Part shown: positions 43,250-51,476 of the stretch, piece by piece
Position numbering within the stretch: position 1 is the first letter of the stretch
Layout: each line of letters starts with the position of its first letter
DNA from: an uncultured Kiritimatiellota bacterium
Lineage (GTDB): Bacteria; Verrucomicrobiota; Kiritimatiellia; RFP12; UBA1067
Reading direction: 5' to 3'
DNA length: 64,000 nt
Assembly: GCA_934621385.1 (NCBI GenBank)
Contig: CAKTUI010000006.1
Location: 5,464 to 69,463, forward strand
Position numbers and translations under genes: made by a program
The notes under the pieces: generated by a model
Told to the model about the DNA's origin: nothing
What the model saw: only the letters and a program-made list of their open reading frames with translations
Database searches by the model: none

Positions 43250-44530
43250 CTAACCCTCTAATATTTCCCCATACGCACTCATCAGTTGGTCAACCACCGT
43301 CTGAGGATTGTAACGGCGCAAAGCCGTCTCATACGCATTTCTTGCACAGTTCCGTGCAAAGTCCCTATCCGAAAACAGTCGGTCAATTGCCGCCGCCAGT
43401 GATGCGGGATCTCCACTCGGGACAAGAAGCCCCTCCTTGCCATTCTCCAGAAGTGAAGGAACACCTCCGACATAGGTCGCTACACTCGGCACTCCGCTCA
43501 ACATCGCCTCTCCCAGTGAATTCGGGCTATTCTCAATCATTGACGGCAGAACAAAAATCTCGGACTGCGCAAGTTCCTCTGCTACCGCTTGATCTGAAAG
43601 ACTCGGCAGCAAGCGAACATTATCACAAAGGTCCAATCGCACAACCTCTGACCACAAAAAATCATCGTACTCACCACGTCGGAGTCTGTCGAAAATCCCC
43701 CGTACCGGCAGAATTTTCTTTCCTGCCGCAATCGTTAGCCGAATGTCCCCGTACTTCGACTTCAATGCCGCAACCGCTCTCAGCAGCCAATGCCCCCCCT
43801 TCAGGGGATAAGAAACAGCCGCCGAGCAATAGATGGAGTGAGGAACGATGCTGTCCTCATGCCTGTTATTTGAATAGAACGGAGTCCGCAGTACTTCACC
43901 AACCTCGTGATAGACCGCTGAAGGACAGAGGTAGTTAACCCATGCGCGATCCCATTGTGTCCGCCCCAGATAATGCCTGAAATTCGCAAAACAACGTCGC
44001 TCACCAACACCACCACGCTCTTCGCGCCAAATTCGTGCAATATCGGACACCTTCGTAAGCCCCAGCCATTTGCGCAACACGAAACGATGGCGAGCCAGTT
44101 CCTCCTCCGAAAGCCCACCCATATAATGCGCACAGTAACCCAAGATAATTCCCTGGACGGAAACCACGCGTTTTACATTCCCCCAAACCCAGCCGGGCAT
44201 CGCCGCAAAAACACCCTCCGTACCATGCACATGAACTAAATTGGGTTTCTCTTCTGCAATACAGGCCTGAACGGCATGCGCGAATGGCGCTGACGGAAGT
44301 CCCGCAAGGCGATTGTAGCGGAAAGTTCCAAGGGAGATGTACTTTACTCCGCCAATAGACCTGACAGTACGTGCGGAACCTTCGCTTGCAATTACCAGTT
44401 CCAAGGATGGCTGATAGTTCCGAAGTGCTGAAACAAGAGCAGGAAGCCACCCATTTATGTTCTTTTGCTCCGCACCAAGCACCTCCGCAAACTCAGGCAA
44501 CATAATACTAGTGAACCAAAGCACCTTCAT
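43250..44530 (-). CDS. GT4-family glycosyltransferase
   Basis: 426 residues. N-terminal GT-B domain with WFTSIMLPEFAEVLG and VHVHGTEGVFAAMPGW; C-terminal donor domain with YPLKGGHWLLRAVAALK, NVRLLPSLSDQAVAEELAQSEIFVLPSMIENSPNSLGEAMLSGVPSVATYVGG, which holds the E-x7-E motif (ENSPNSLGE), and LVPSGDPASLAAAI. Its start overlaps the upstream GT4 stop (ATGA). Last gene of the Wzx-headed operon. Confidence 0.9.
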   Translation of the reverse strand: MKVLWFTSIMLPEFAEVLGAEQKNINGWLPALVSALRNYQPSLELVIASEGSARTVRSIGGVKYISLGTFRYNRLAGLPSAPFAHAVQACIAEEKPNLVHVHGTEGVFAAMPGWVWGNVKRVVSVQGIILGYCAHYMGGLSEEELARHRFVLRKWLGLTKVSDIARIWREERGGVGERRCFANFRHYLGRTQWDRAWVNYLCPSAVYHEVGEVLRTPFYSNNRHEDSIVPHSIYCSAAVSYPLKGGHWLLRAVAALKSKYGDIRLTIAAGKKILPVRGIFDRLRRGEYDDFLWSEVVRLDLCDNVRLLPSLSDQAVAEELAQSEIFVLPSMIENSPNSLGEAMLSGVPSVATYVGGVPSLLENGKEGLLVPSGDPASLAAAIDRLFSDRDFARNCARNAYETALRRYNPQTVVDQLMSAYGEILEG

Positions 44531-45729
44531 TTCTCTACCTCCCGATAGATCGTCATCAACTGTTTATAGTTCTGTTCGGGCGAAAAGCGGTTTTCGTAAT
44601 CTTCCCGTGCAGCGCAACACATCCGTCGATAGTCTGCTTCGCCCAAACGAACCATCCGAAGCAAGGCCGTAGCAAGAGCTGGCGCATCTCCAGCCTTAAA
44701 GACAAAACCTGTTCGACCATCCTCAACTAAACTTGACAATGCACCAAGATCAGACACCACACAGGGAGTCGCTGCAGCAAACGCCTCTAGAATCGTCATC
44801 GGCATTCCCTCGTAGCACTCACTCGGCAAAACACATACACGAACCATCGCCAATTCTTTCCGCACTTCCGCATTGTCCCTTCTTCCCCAAAACTCAACAG
44901 GAAGACCCGTCGCCAATCGTTCATAAGAGGAACGGCAATCACCATTCCCGATAATGACCAACTTGGGGCACTCTCCTGCCAGCACTCCACGCCGCCATTC
45001 AACTAAAACAAGTCGCCACGCCAAAATCAATGTCTTCAATCCCTTCTCATCACTCAATCGGCCCACATAGAGAACCACATTTCTACGCAACGCTTCGTCA
45101 TTCGGGCAAGGGGCTGACATAACGAAATTTGACTTTATTCTCATCTTCTCTGAAGAAAGGTTAGCACTCATCATCTGCTTCTGAAACTCACTAAATACAA
45201 TAAAACGCGACACCCATCTCGCAACAAATAGACGATAAAGCGCGATAGAAAGGGAAATTGGCAATGTGGCCAAAAAACTCTTCCGATAGCACCGATGTCG
45301 CAATCCTGGGCATACGCTTTGCCCCCTTATACAAAGCGTACAGATGGAGCCATCCCGCATCGGAATCCCTGCCGCACAGACAAGCCGATAGTTGTGAAGG
45401 GTCATCACGACAGGCGCAAGTTTAGCCACCGCACGTACTGTCCAAAGGCTGATTAATGGGAATGTGTTGTGAAAGTGAACGATGTCAGGCCTGAATGCAC
45501 GGCACTGTCGCGCCAGCGCTCGGGCGGCGAACGGATTGCAAATCGTGCTAAACGCGCCAACAATTTTCCCCCACAACCCCCTCCCGCGTATCGTATCCGA
45601 ATGCCGCGTAAATGTCTGAACCTCGTGCCCATGCGCCCGTAACAGATCGCGTTCCGCCTCAAAGACGACATTTTCCCCCGACGGCGCAGATGTCCCGTAG
45701 TAGTTATGGACAAGAAGTATGCGCATCAC
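44527..45729 (-). CDS. GT4-family glycosyltransferase
   Basis: 400 residues. LVHNYYGTSAPSGENVVFEAERDLL at the N-terminus is typical for capsule GT4 enzymes; VHFHNTFPLIS, YVGRLSDEKGLKTLILAW, NAEVRKELAMVRVCVLPSECYEGMPMTILEAFAAATPCVVSDLG (E-x7-E: ECYEGMPMTILE region) and FKAGDAPALATALLRM in the donor domain. Four Cys around ICTLCIRGQSVCPGLRHRCY are a feature of this subfamily. Overlaps the acetyltransferase gene end and the next GT4 by 4 bp. Confidence 0.9.
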   Translation of the reverse strand: MMRILLVHNYYGTSAPSGENVVFEAERDLLRAHGHEVQTFTRHSDTIRGRGLWGKIVGAFSTICNPFAARALARQCRAFRPDIVHFHNTFPLISLWTVRAVAKLAPVVMTLHNYRLVCAAGIPMRDGSICTLCIRGQSVCPGLRHRCYRKSFLATLPISLSIALYRLFVARWVSRFIVFSEFQKQMMSANLSSEKMRIKSNFVMSAPCPNDEALRRNVVLYVGRLSDEKGLKTLILAWRLVLVEWRRGVLAGECPKLVIIGNGDCRSSYERLATGLPVEFWGRRDNAEVRKELAMVRVCVLPSECYEGMPMTILEAFAAATPCVVSDLGALSSLVEDGRTGFVFKAGDAPALATALLRMVRLGEADYRRMCCAAREDYENRFSPEQNYKQLMTIYREVEK

Positions 45730-46271
45730 TCAAAATCCTTGAAATATCCACGCACCGCACCATATTTGGCATGGACAACACCTGGATTGCCAACCACAAC
45801 AGAATGGTCTGGCACATCAAAGTTGACGAAAGCACCCGGAGCGATGAAAACATCATTCCCGATTGTGACACCACCGCAAATGGTGGCATTTAAGCCCACG
45901 ACAACAAAACGCCTCAATTTCGGGACACCCTTTCTTTTGCCAGTTCGAATATCACCCAGTGTAGAGCCTTTAAAGAGCAGACAATTTCCTTCAATCACGA
46001 CCTTGCTATTGACAGTGATTCCATAAGCATGACCAAGGACTACCCCCCCCCCTATTCTACTAGAATACTTCATCTCTATTCCACGCCGACGCGCCATCAG
46101 CAAAAACAGAAATCGTGCAATGCCAGCCCATCTCGCTTCACCAAGACGGCCAAAATAGATCATCAACCAAGATGCCTGCGTTAGAATTCGCCAAACACCC
46201 CCCAGCCTCAACGGCTCACGAAAAGCGACCTCATAGTCTTGTCGAAATTTCGGCGGAATCAAACTAATCAT
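45726..46271 (-). CDS. Hexapeptide acetyltransferase (serine acetyltransferase-like), with poly-G tract
   Basis: 181 residues from ATG 46271 (ATGA overlap with the upstream GT4). The C-terminal ~110 residues form a left-handed beta-helix: MKYSSRIGGGVVLGHAYGITVNSKVVIEGN, TICGGVTIGNDVFIAPGAFVNFDVPDHSVVVGNPG, with catalytic-type His (GHAYG). It resembles CysE/O-acetyltransferases of capsule loci and probably acetylates a sugar. A G10 tract codes Gly74-Gly76 at the start of the helix domain, so a slip would remove the catalytic domain. Confidence 0.82.
   Translation of the reverse strand: MISLIPPKFRQDYEVAFREPLRLGGVWRILTQASWLMIYFGRLGEARWAGIARFLFLLMARRRGIEMKYSSRIGGGVVLGHAYGITVNSKVVIEGNCLLFKGSTLGDIRTGKRKGVPKLRRFVVVGLNATICGGVTIGNDVFIAPGAFVNFDVPDHSVVVGNPGVVHAKYGAVRGYFKDFE
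46043..46052 (-). repeat. Coding G10 tract in the acetyltransferase gene
   Basis: Ten C on the plus strand (G10 in the gene), in the triplets ATA GGG GGG GGG GTA. In-frame as sequenced. Confidence 0.9.
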
Positions 46272-47365
46272 TGCCACACAGCCTCCGACGCCCATCTCTG
46301 TACCGATTCACGAAGTCCATTGGAAATGAAAGAACCGGATAATTTCCGCAACGACAAGACATAGTCCAATTTTACGAGGAAATCCTGCGCATCCCCGACC
46401 TCGAAAATAGCCCCATTACAATTGGTTATCAGGTCTTTTGCACCCACCCTATCCGAAACAAGGCACGGAATCCCCAACTGGAGAGCCTCCCCGACAACGG
46501 CCCCATACGGTTCGTACCGACTCGGCAGAACAAGGCAATCTGCCATGGACATCATTTCATAAACGCCACGGCCCTCCCTTCTTCCCACGAAAAAGACATT
46601 CGACATCCGCAAATGAGACGCATCCTTCTTAAGTTTCTCCTCCAAGGGTCCATTTCCTACAATAACAAGGGCGATTTTCGTTGAACACCCCGATCTTCCA
46701 AGTTGAGTCAACAGCCAATCAACGCCCTTCTCCACTACAAGTCGCCCGACGAACAAGACAACTTTTGCAAACTGCGGGACACACCTCTGCCGCCACCGCA
46801 TCCCAACCGAGATAGCCATTCCAGCCTCCTTGCGAATCTCAGACTCTTCGTGCAAGATTGGAACGACATAGTACCGAATCCTCGCACCTTTCGGCGTGAT
46901 GGATTGATAAGCACACTTTGTCGCCTCGTTCGTCAGGATTATCCCATCCAGCAACCGAACGAACAACCACCGCAGAAACGCTTTAAGACCGCTTCGCGCC
47001 CTGAACATCTCCAAATTGTCATCCGACAATGTGTAGAGTTTGAATTTCCGGTTGAAGATAAACCGATACAAGGCCAAAGAAATGGTCGCCAAACTATATT
47101 CGCACCCAAGGACAATGTCGGGGTTCGTTTCTCGAACTTTTCGAATTGCGCCAATCCGATACCGTCTGCCACGCCATGTCACGCCACTCAGCAAGTACGA
47201 AACCTTGCATCTCAATCTTGAAACAAGCCGAGACTGATTGAATTTCTGGTTCAGCAGATTCGTATCAAACAGAACCAATTCCGTATCAAAAAAGCCAACA
47301 AGCGCATTGAAAAAATCAATGCGATACGGTGCTAATGCCTGATGAAAGACAAGCTGTTTTTTCAT
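46268..47365 (-). CDS. GT4-family glycosyltransferase
   Basis: 365 residues from ATG 47365, preceded by GAGGG. FHQALAPYRIDFFNAL at the N-terminus is common for GT4 of this type. Donor domain: LFVGRLVVEKGVDWLLTQL, IVGNGPLEEKLKKDA, VYEMMSMADCLVLPSRYEPYGAVVGEALQLGIPCLVSDRVG with the E-x7-E motif (EPYGAVVGE). Polysaccharide assembly role; acceptor unknown. Confidence 0.9.
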   Translation of the reverse strand: MKKQLVFHQALAPYRIDFFNALVGFFDTELVLFDTNLLNQKFNQSRLVSRLRCKVSYLLSGVTWRGRRYRIGAIRKVRETNPDIVLGCEYSLATISLALYRFIFNRKFKLYTLSDDNLEMFRARSGLKAFLRWLFVRLLDGIILTNEATKCAYQSITPKGARIRYYVVPILHEESEIRKEAGMAISVGMRWRQRCVPQFAKVVLFVGRLVVEKGVDWLLTQLGRSGCSTKIALVIVGNGPLEEKLKKDASHLRMSNVFFVGRREGRGVYEMMSMADCLVLPSRYEPYGAVVGEALQLGIPCLVSDRVGAKDLITNCNGAIFEVGDAQDFLVKLDYVLSLRKLSGSFISNGLRESVQRWASEAVWQ

Positions 47366-47372
47366 GTCGTCA

Positions 47373-48251
47373 TCATTTCCCTCTACACGACTCAGGGCCA
47401 AGCCACCAAGCGTAATGACAACCTAAACCATGCGTTGGATGCCGATCCTTCTCTGGTGGCAACTCCCGATAATTCCATTTGCAGTACTCATTTCCAAGGA
47501 ATGCATCGACATCGCTCGGAACCACGATCAGCCGCCCGTCAAATTCAACTTCACGCCCATCCCCCCACGTCTCGCGCTTGAGAGGCCGGCGGCGAAAGAC
47601 ATTGAGAGAGGAACATGCCCTCCCCGTAAATTCGGACTCGTCAAATCCATATCGCCTGAGCAATCTCTCACAATATGCCAAGCATCTTCGTTGATTCAAC
47701 CACGGGAAAACAACCGAAAGAAGGAATCCCAAAATCCACGCACAGCGCCCCCTTCTTGTCTGACTCAAGAATCGTGTGCATCGAAACCGAACCACGCACG
47801 CCATGAAAGAAGACACACAAGTTATCTTCCATTTATTCCAAAAGCCCGTCGGATACCCGTCAATTGGAAACACATCAACAAAGAGTCCGTTGCTGAGCGT
47901 AAATTCCAAAGATTTTTCAATCGAACGAACTTTCTCTTCCTGAAGTTCCTGAACCTTACCAAAAAGATAAATAGCATGCGACTCGTCCCGATAATCCCAA
48001 AACCTCAGATGCTGCGGCAATTCCGCATTCGCAATCTTCCGGAATTTCTCATAATCTGGACGCGGCATGGAAATATCTATATCATCGTCCCAAGGGATGA
48101 AACCTTTATGTCTGACAGCCCCTAACGCCGTCCCGTCAGTCGCATAATAACGCAACCCATGCCGATTGCAGATTTTCACAATCTCGGAGAATATTTCCAA
48201 GCCTGCGTCCCAAAGGGGACGCAATCCAAACGGATCGTCTGATGATCTCAT
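47373..48251 (-). CDS. LicD-family phosphotransferase
   Basis: 292 residues. Nucleotidyltransferase-fold signature TDGTALGAVRHKGFIPWDDDIDISMPR with the metal-binding DDDID. LicD proteins transfer phosphocholine, or related phospho-groups such as phosphoribitol, from a CDP-carrier to surface glycans. The adjacent cytidylyltransferase gene overlaps its start by 4 bp, which supports a CDP-linked donor. The exact group is unknown; no choline kinase or uptake gene is in the window. Confidence 0.88.
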   Translation of the reverse strand: MRSSDDPFGLRPLWDAGLEIFSEIVKICNRHGLRYYATDGTALGAVRHKGFIPWDDDIDISMPRPDYEKFRKIANAELPQHLRFWDYRDESHAIYLFGKVQELQEEKVRSIEKSLEFTLSNGLFVDVFPIDGYPTGFWNKWKITCVSSFMACVVRFRCTRFLSQTRRGRCAWILGFLLSVVFPWLNQRRCLAYCERLLRRYGFDESEFTGRACSSLNVFRRRPLKRETWGDGREVEFDGRLIVVPSDVDAFLGNEYCKWNYRELPPEKDRHPTHGLGCHYAWWLGPESCRGK

Positions 48252-48682
48252 TTAGCCGCAACCCTCTCTTTCAACTGTGAAGTCGAAATCCCCTTTGTGT
48301 AGGGGAAATATTCAATTGACACCCCCAACAGGGCGAAATCCTTCTCGGTCTTCACATAACGAGCGGAACCCCTCCAGTCATCACCTGAGAAAAGGACATC
48401 GAATCCAAAACGCTTTTGCGCCAACAACTTGTCGTCCGTCTCCTGAATCGAGACAAGTTGCGCATCATCAACAACTTTCAACGCTTTCAACATACGCACA
48501 CGGTCTTCAGCTGGAACCACCGGAATTTTATGCTTGACATCGTGCACATAGGTATCATCACACACACCGACAATCAGGTGCTCACACATTGACTTGCATC
48601 GCTCAAGGAGATTCAAGTGTCCAACATGGAGCAAATCAAAAACACCACATGTATACCCAACTTTATACTTCTTCGACATCAT
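48248..48682 (-). CDS. Cytidylyltransferase (TagD/GCT-like)
   Basis: 144 residues. The nucleotidyltransferase motif HxGH is present in CGVFDLLHVGHLNLLERCK, and YTKGISTSQLKERV matches the RTxGISTS motif of glycerol-3-phosphate/choline-phosphate cytidylyltransferases. It makes a CDP-activated alcohol from CTP. Together with LicD it forms a two-step module that should add a phospho-substituent to the polysaccharide. Confidence 0.9.
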   Translation of the reverse strand: MMSKKYKVGYTCGVFDLLHVGHLNLLERCKSMCEHLIVGVCDDTYVHDVKHKIPVVPAEDRVRMLKALKVVDDAQLVSIQETDDKLLAQKRFGFDVLFSGDDWRGSARYVKTEKDFALLGVSIEYFPYTKGISTSQLKERVAAK

Positions 48683-48726
48683 GGAACCACCATCCTATCT
48701 TTTCTTAACGCGAAACACCATTTCCC

Positions 48727-49575
48727 TCACTTCACAATCCTTGGACGAACCCTTCTCTTCCAGAAAGCCCAATATCGAGGGAAGATTACATGAATATGCT
48801 GCTGAAACAAAATGCGCATGGCATACACTATGCCAAAATGGCGCAAATTGTACCTGAAAAAGACAAAAGGCTCGGGGCCGCCAATCGGCGAATAGAGGTT
48901 CTTGAGCCGACGAACGAATGGCACTGTAGCATCCATCCAGGGGGCGATTTTTTTCCGATCATCGCATATCCCAGCATAAGAAGGCATCTGATACATTCTA
49001 ATACCTTTCGAATAGGCGCGATAACCATAATCAAAATCACCTAAGGCATGTGTAAAATAGGCTGGAAAGTTTCCCAAAACACGAAAGACGGATTGCGGAA
49101 CCCAGACAAAATTGCCATTAATTGTATGTACGGATTCCCACTTTCCTGACGGATCGACCAAGTGCCGCGCAGCATTGCGGCCCGCATAAGTCGTTCGATT
49201 CTCATACGGGGACATCGTCGCTCCAACCAACAATGCGTCACGAAGGTAGGGGCTTGAAAACAGTATCTTAAACGCATCCTCTCTTAAATATGTATCATCA
49301 TTCAGCCAAAGATAACCATCGTAGGCAATACCGCTTGCAATCGCCACACTCCATGCTCGTCGCATTCCACCACACCAGTAGTCATGCCCCGACCCCCGGA
49401 TCACATGCACACTGGGATAAGCCGTCTTCACCCGATCGCCAGTCCCGTCCGTGGAAGCGTCATCATTCAGGTAAACCGACACGTCAAACCCTTCGGCCGC
49501 ACGAAAGAGATGCGCGAGACACGACAAGGTCGTCTCCACACGATTAAAGCATGTCATCAAGACTGCAACTTTCAC
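48727..49575 (-). CDS. GT2-family glycosyltransferase
   Basis: 282 residues. GT-A pattern: VAVLMTCFNRVETTLSCL, VYLNDDASTDGTGD, YLWLNDDTYLREDAF (DxD region), VHTINGNFVWVPQSVF, and an acceptor-side HALGDFDYGYRAYSKGIRMY. Length is normal for rhamnosyltransferase-like GT2. Its start overlaps the Wzy-like gene stop (ATGA). Confidence 0.9.
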   Translation of the reverse strand: MKVAVLMTCFNRVETTLSCLAHLFRAAEGFDVSVYLNDDASTDGTGDRVKTAYPSVHVIRGSGHDYWCGGMRRAWSVAIASGIAYDGYLWLNDDTYLREDAFKILFSSPYLRDALLVGATMSPYENRTTYAGRNAARHLVDPSGKWESVHTINGNFVWVPQSVFRVLGNFPAYFTHALGDFDYGYRAYSKGIRMYQMPSYAGICDDRKKIAPWMDATVPFVRRLKNLYSPIGGPEPFVFFRYNLRHFGIVYAMRILFQQHIHVIFPRYWAFWKRRVRPRIVK

Positions 49576-50993
49576 GCCACGCTCCCTTCACATTGCAATG
49601 ATTCAACTCCAGCACGCCAACAGCCTCCCAATAGCGCATAAAAAACTGGCCCGAACGCCAGAGTCACTGGATAATGTCCCGTATGCCCACCTATTATCCC
49701 GTGCGTGATACAAACAGAGAGGACGACAACAACCGCCGCGTTATTGCACCCCGTCAGAATGGTTCTATTTTCTCGTCGACAAAAATACCACAGAAATAAA
49801 AGATAAAGGCCCAACCCACCATAAAAACCAAAATGCCTGAGCAAATGCAGCATCGTATTGTGCGCGTCCATCAACATCACCTTATCAACATATCCCTTCC
49901 CCTCTTCATAAACCACCGCCTCCGCAAAAGGTTTGACATCTATCCAAATGGGATTGCGATGCATTTGATCCTTGATGGCCTCAATGTTGAAAGCCCATAC
50001 GCTAGCCCGATCATCAACAGCCTTTCGCTGCAATTTAATCATAAGTGAATTAAAATCCGTCACTTTCAGTTCTGAATAGGATCCCATACCAGCATTAATG
50101 TTTCTATACCTCTCAACAAGCATAGGCGACAGAAGAACAATACCGCACGAAACAACAAAAAACACAAGCGGATTCAGCCTTCGACAGAAACTCGGCATCC
50201 GTATAGTTATAAACACAAAGAAAAATGATAAAAACATCAGTCCAATACATGTGAATGTCAAATCATAGCGTAGAATCTTGAGAAAATCCAATGCCAAAAT
50301 AAGACAAGACAATCCCGCCAAAAGACCAATTTTCCGCAGTTCCCTGGATTTCCGAAAAATAAAATAGGAAAATGTTGCCGCGCAAATCGGAATTGCCAGA
50401 AATACCTGCCTCGTAAAGAGACCTTTTCCAGCATCCTCCGCCATTGTCGCATCCCGTTCAACACCAACAAATGAGACAAGAAACACCAAGAATAACGACC
50501 AATAAAATAAACCTTTTAAAAATGTCGTGCCCATTCGCCGAATGCACAAAACCGCCCAAAAAGCACAGGCAAACATAAAGTATGTTCCAAAACCAGATGC
50601 TAAATCGCCAACACCAACCAAATACGACACCATCTGCGTCTTTTGATAAAAATACCAAATGAAAAACGGCGATAAACAGAGGTAAAGCCACCAAACGCCA
50701 AATAGCCCGTACCGCCTCAATTGATTCATATGGAACAGAACATAAAAGAAACAGGCGGTGCAGAAAAACAGTCGCAAAGGAGAGGAGTACGCCAGAATGA
50801 TAATAATCGGAAGCAAATACTGAGACTTTGGCCTCAAGGTCAAGAAGAGTAGGTAAGGCAACGCAAGCAACCCTGCATATCCGTTGATGAAATTCAACGG
50901 CACACTCGCCAGCGCAAGAAGCGTATGGAAAACAAAGGAAGAACGCTCCCGCGCTGTATAATCTTCACAAATTTTAAGTTCATCAAATCGCAT
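49572..50993 (-). CDS. Wzy-like polysaccharide polymerase / O-antigen ligase-like membrane protein
   Basis: 473 residues from ATG 50993 (an alternative ATG at 51053 lies inside the upstream gene remnant). About ten to eleven membrane segments and a large periplasmic loop late in the sequence (~residues 290-375, RNPIWIDVKPFAEAVVYEEGKGYVDKVMLMDAHNTMLHLLRHFGFYGG). HNTMLHLLRHFG fits the H-N-x-x-L motif of O-antigen ligase/polymerase proteins. With Wzx at 58008 it supports a Wzx/Wzy-dependent pathway. Confidence 0.78.
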   Translation of the reverse strand: MRFDELKICEDYTARERSSFVFHTLLALASVPLNFINGYAGLLALPYLLFLTLRPKSQYLLPIIIILAYSSPLRLFFCTACFFYVLFHMNQLRRYGLFGVWWLYLCLSPFFIWYFYQKTQMVSYLVGVGDLASGFGTYFMFACAFWAVLCIRRMGTTFLKGLFYWSLFLVFLVSFVGVERDATMAEDAGKGLFTRQVFLAIPICAATFSYFIFRKSRELRKIGLLAGLSCLILALDFLKILRYDLTFTCIGLMFLSFFFVFITIRMPSFCRRLNPLVFFVVSCGIVLLSPMLVERYRNINAGMGSYSELKVTDFNSLMIKLQRKAVDDRASVWAFNIEAIKDQMHRNPIWIDVKPFAEAVVYEEGKGYVDKVMLMDAHNTMLHLLRHFGFYGGLGLYLLFLWYFCRRENRTILTGCNNAAVVVVLSVCITHGIIGGHTGHYPVTLAFGPVFYALLGGCWRAGVESLQCEGSVA

Positions 50994-51028
50994 ACGCCAC
51001 AATTTCACATTTACATCGCAATGGAAAA

Positions 51029-51352
51029 CTATTCCTTGGCTTCCCCTTGGCAATGTTCACGAAACTCTTTCACATAGTCATTCAACGCCCTCAATTCACT
51101 TCTGACGGACACAACTAAAGCCGACGCGGCACCCACCTTTATCTCCGATTCAAGAATCGGCCCACCAACGCCAATCCCGCTCAGCGACACCAATCGCCGA
51201 ACATACCACGACAGCATTTTTGCTATCGACACAAGAATGGTTGATTTGTCCGCACCATTGACACAAACGATTACATTAAGGCGATGCGTGAATGACAAAT
51301 CCAATTCGCCAAAACGCCGAAAGCGCACCGATTTTAATCGTTTTACAAGCAT
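51029..51352 (-). pseudogene. Truncated AAA/SMC-type ATPase fragment
   Basis: 107 residues. Begins like AAA_23/RecF-type ATPases (MLVKRLKSVRFRRFGELDLSFTHRLNVIVCVNGADKST), but the P-loop reads NGADKST instead of NGAGKST and the protein ends soon after, before any Walker B. It is therefore a decayed fragment. It lies between two polysaccharide genes, breaking the overlap pattern of the operon. Confidence 0.68.
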
Positions 51353-51391
51353 ATTAACCTTTCTCAGCAGAAACCAATCGCAAGCGCATAT

Positions 51392-51397
51392 ATTATA
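51392..51397 (-). promoter_or_regulatory. -10 element (TGATATAAT) before the ATPase fragment
   Basis: Minus-strand AATGTGATATAATATATGCG, about 40 bp upstream of the fragment's ATG with a GAGAAAGG ribosome binding site between. Confidence 0.55.
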
Positions 51398-51476
51398 TCA
51401 CATTCCGCCCTTTAACAAACGAACAGCTCCTCCTTCACGCCAAGAGGTTGCCAAGGGGCATTATGTTCAACGGCTA

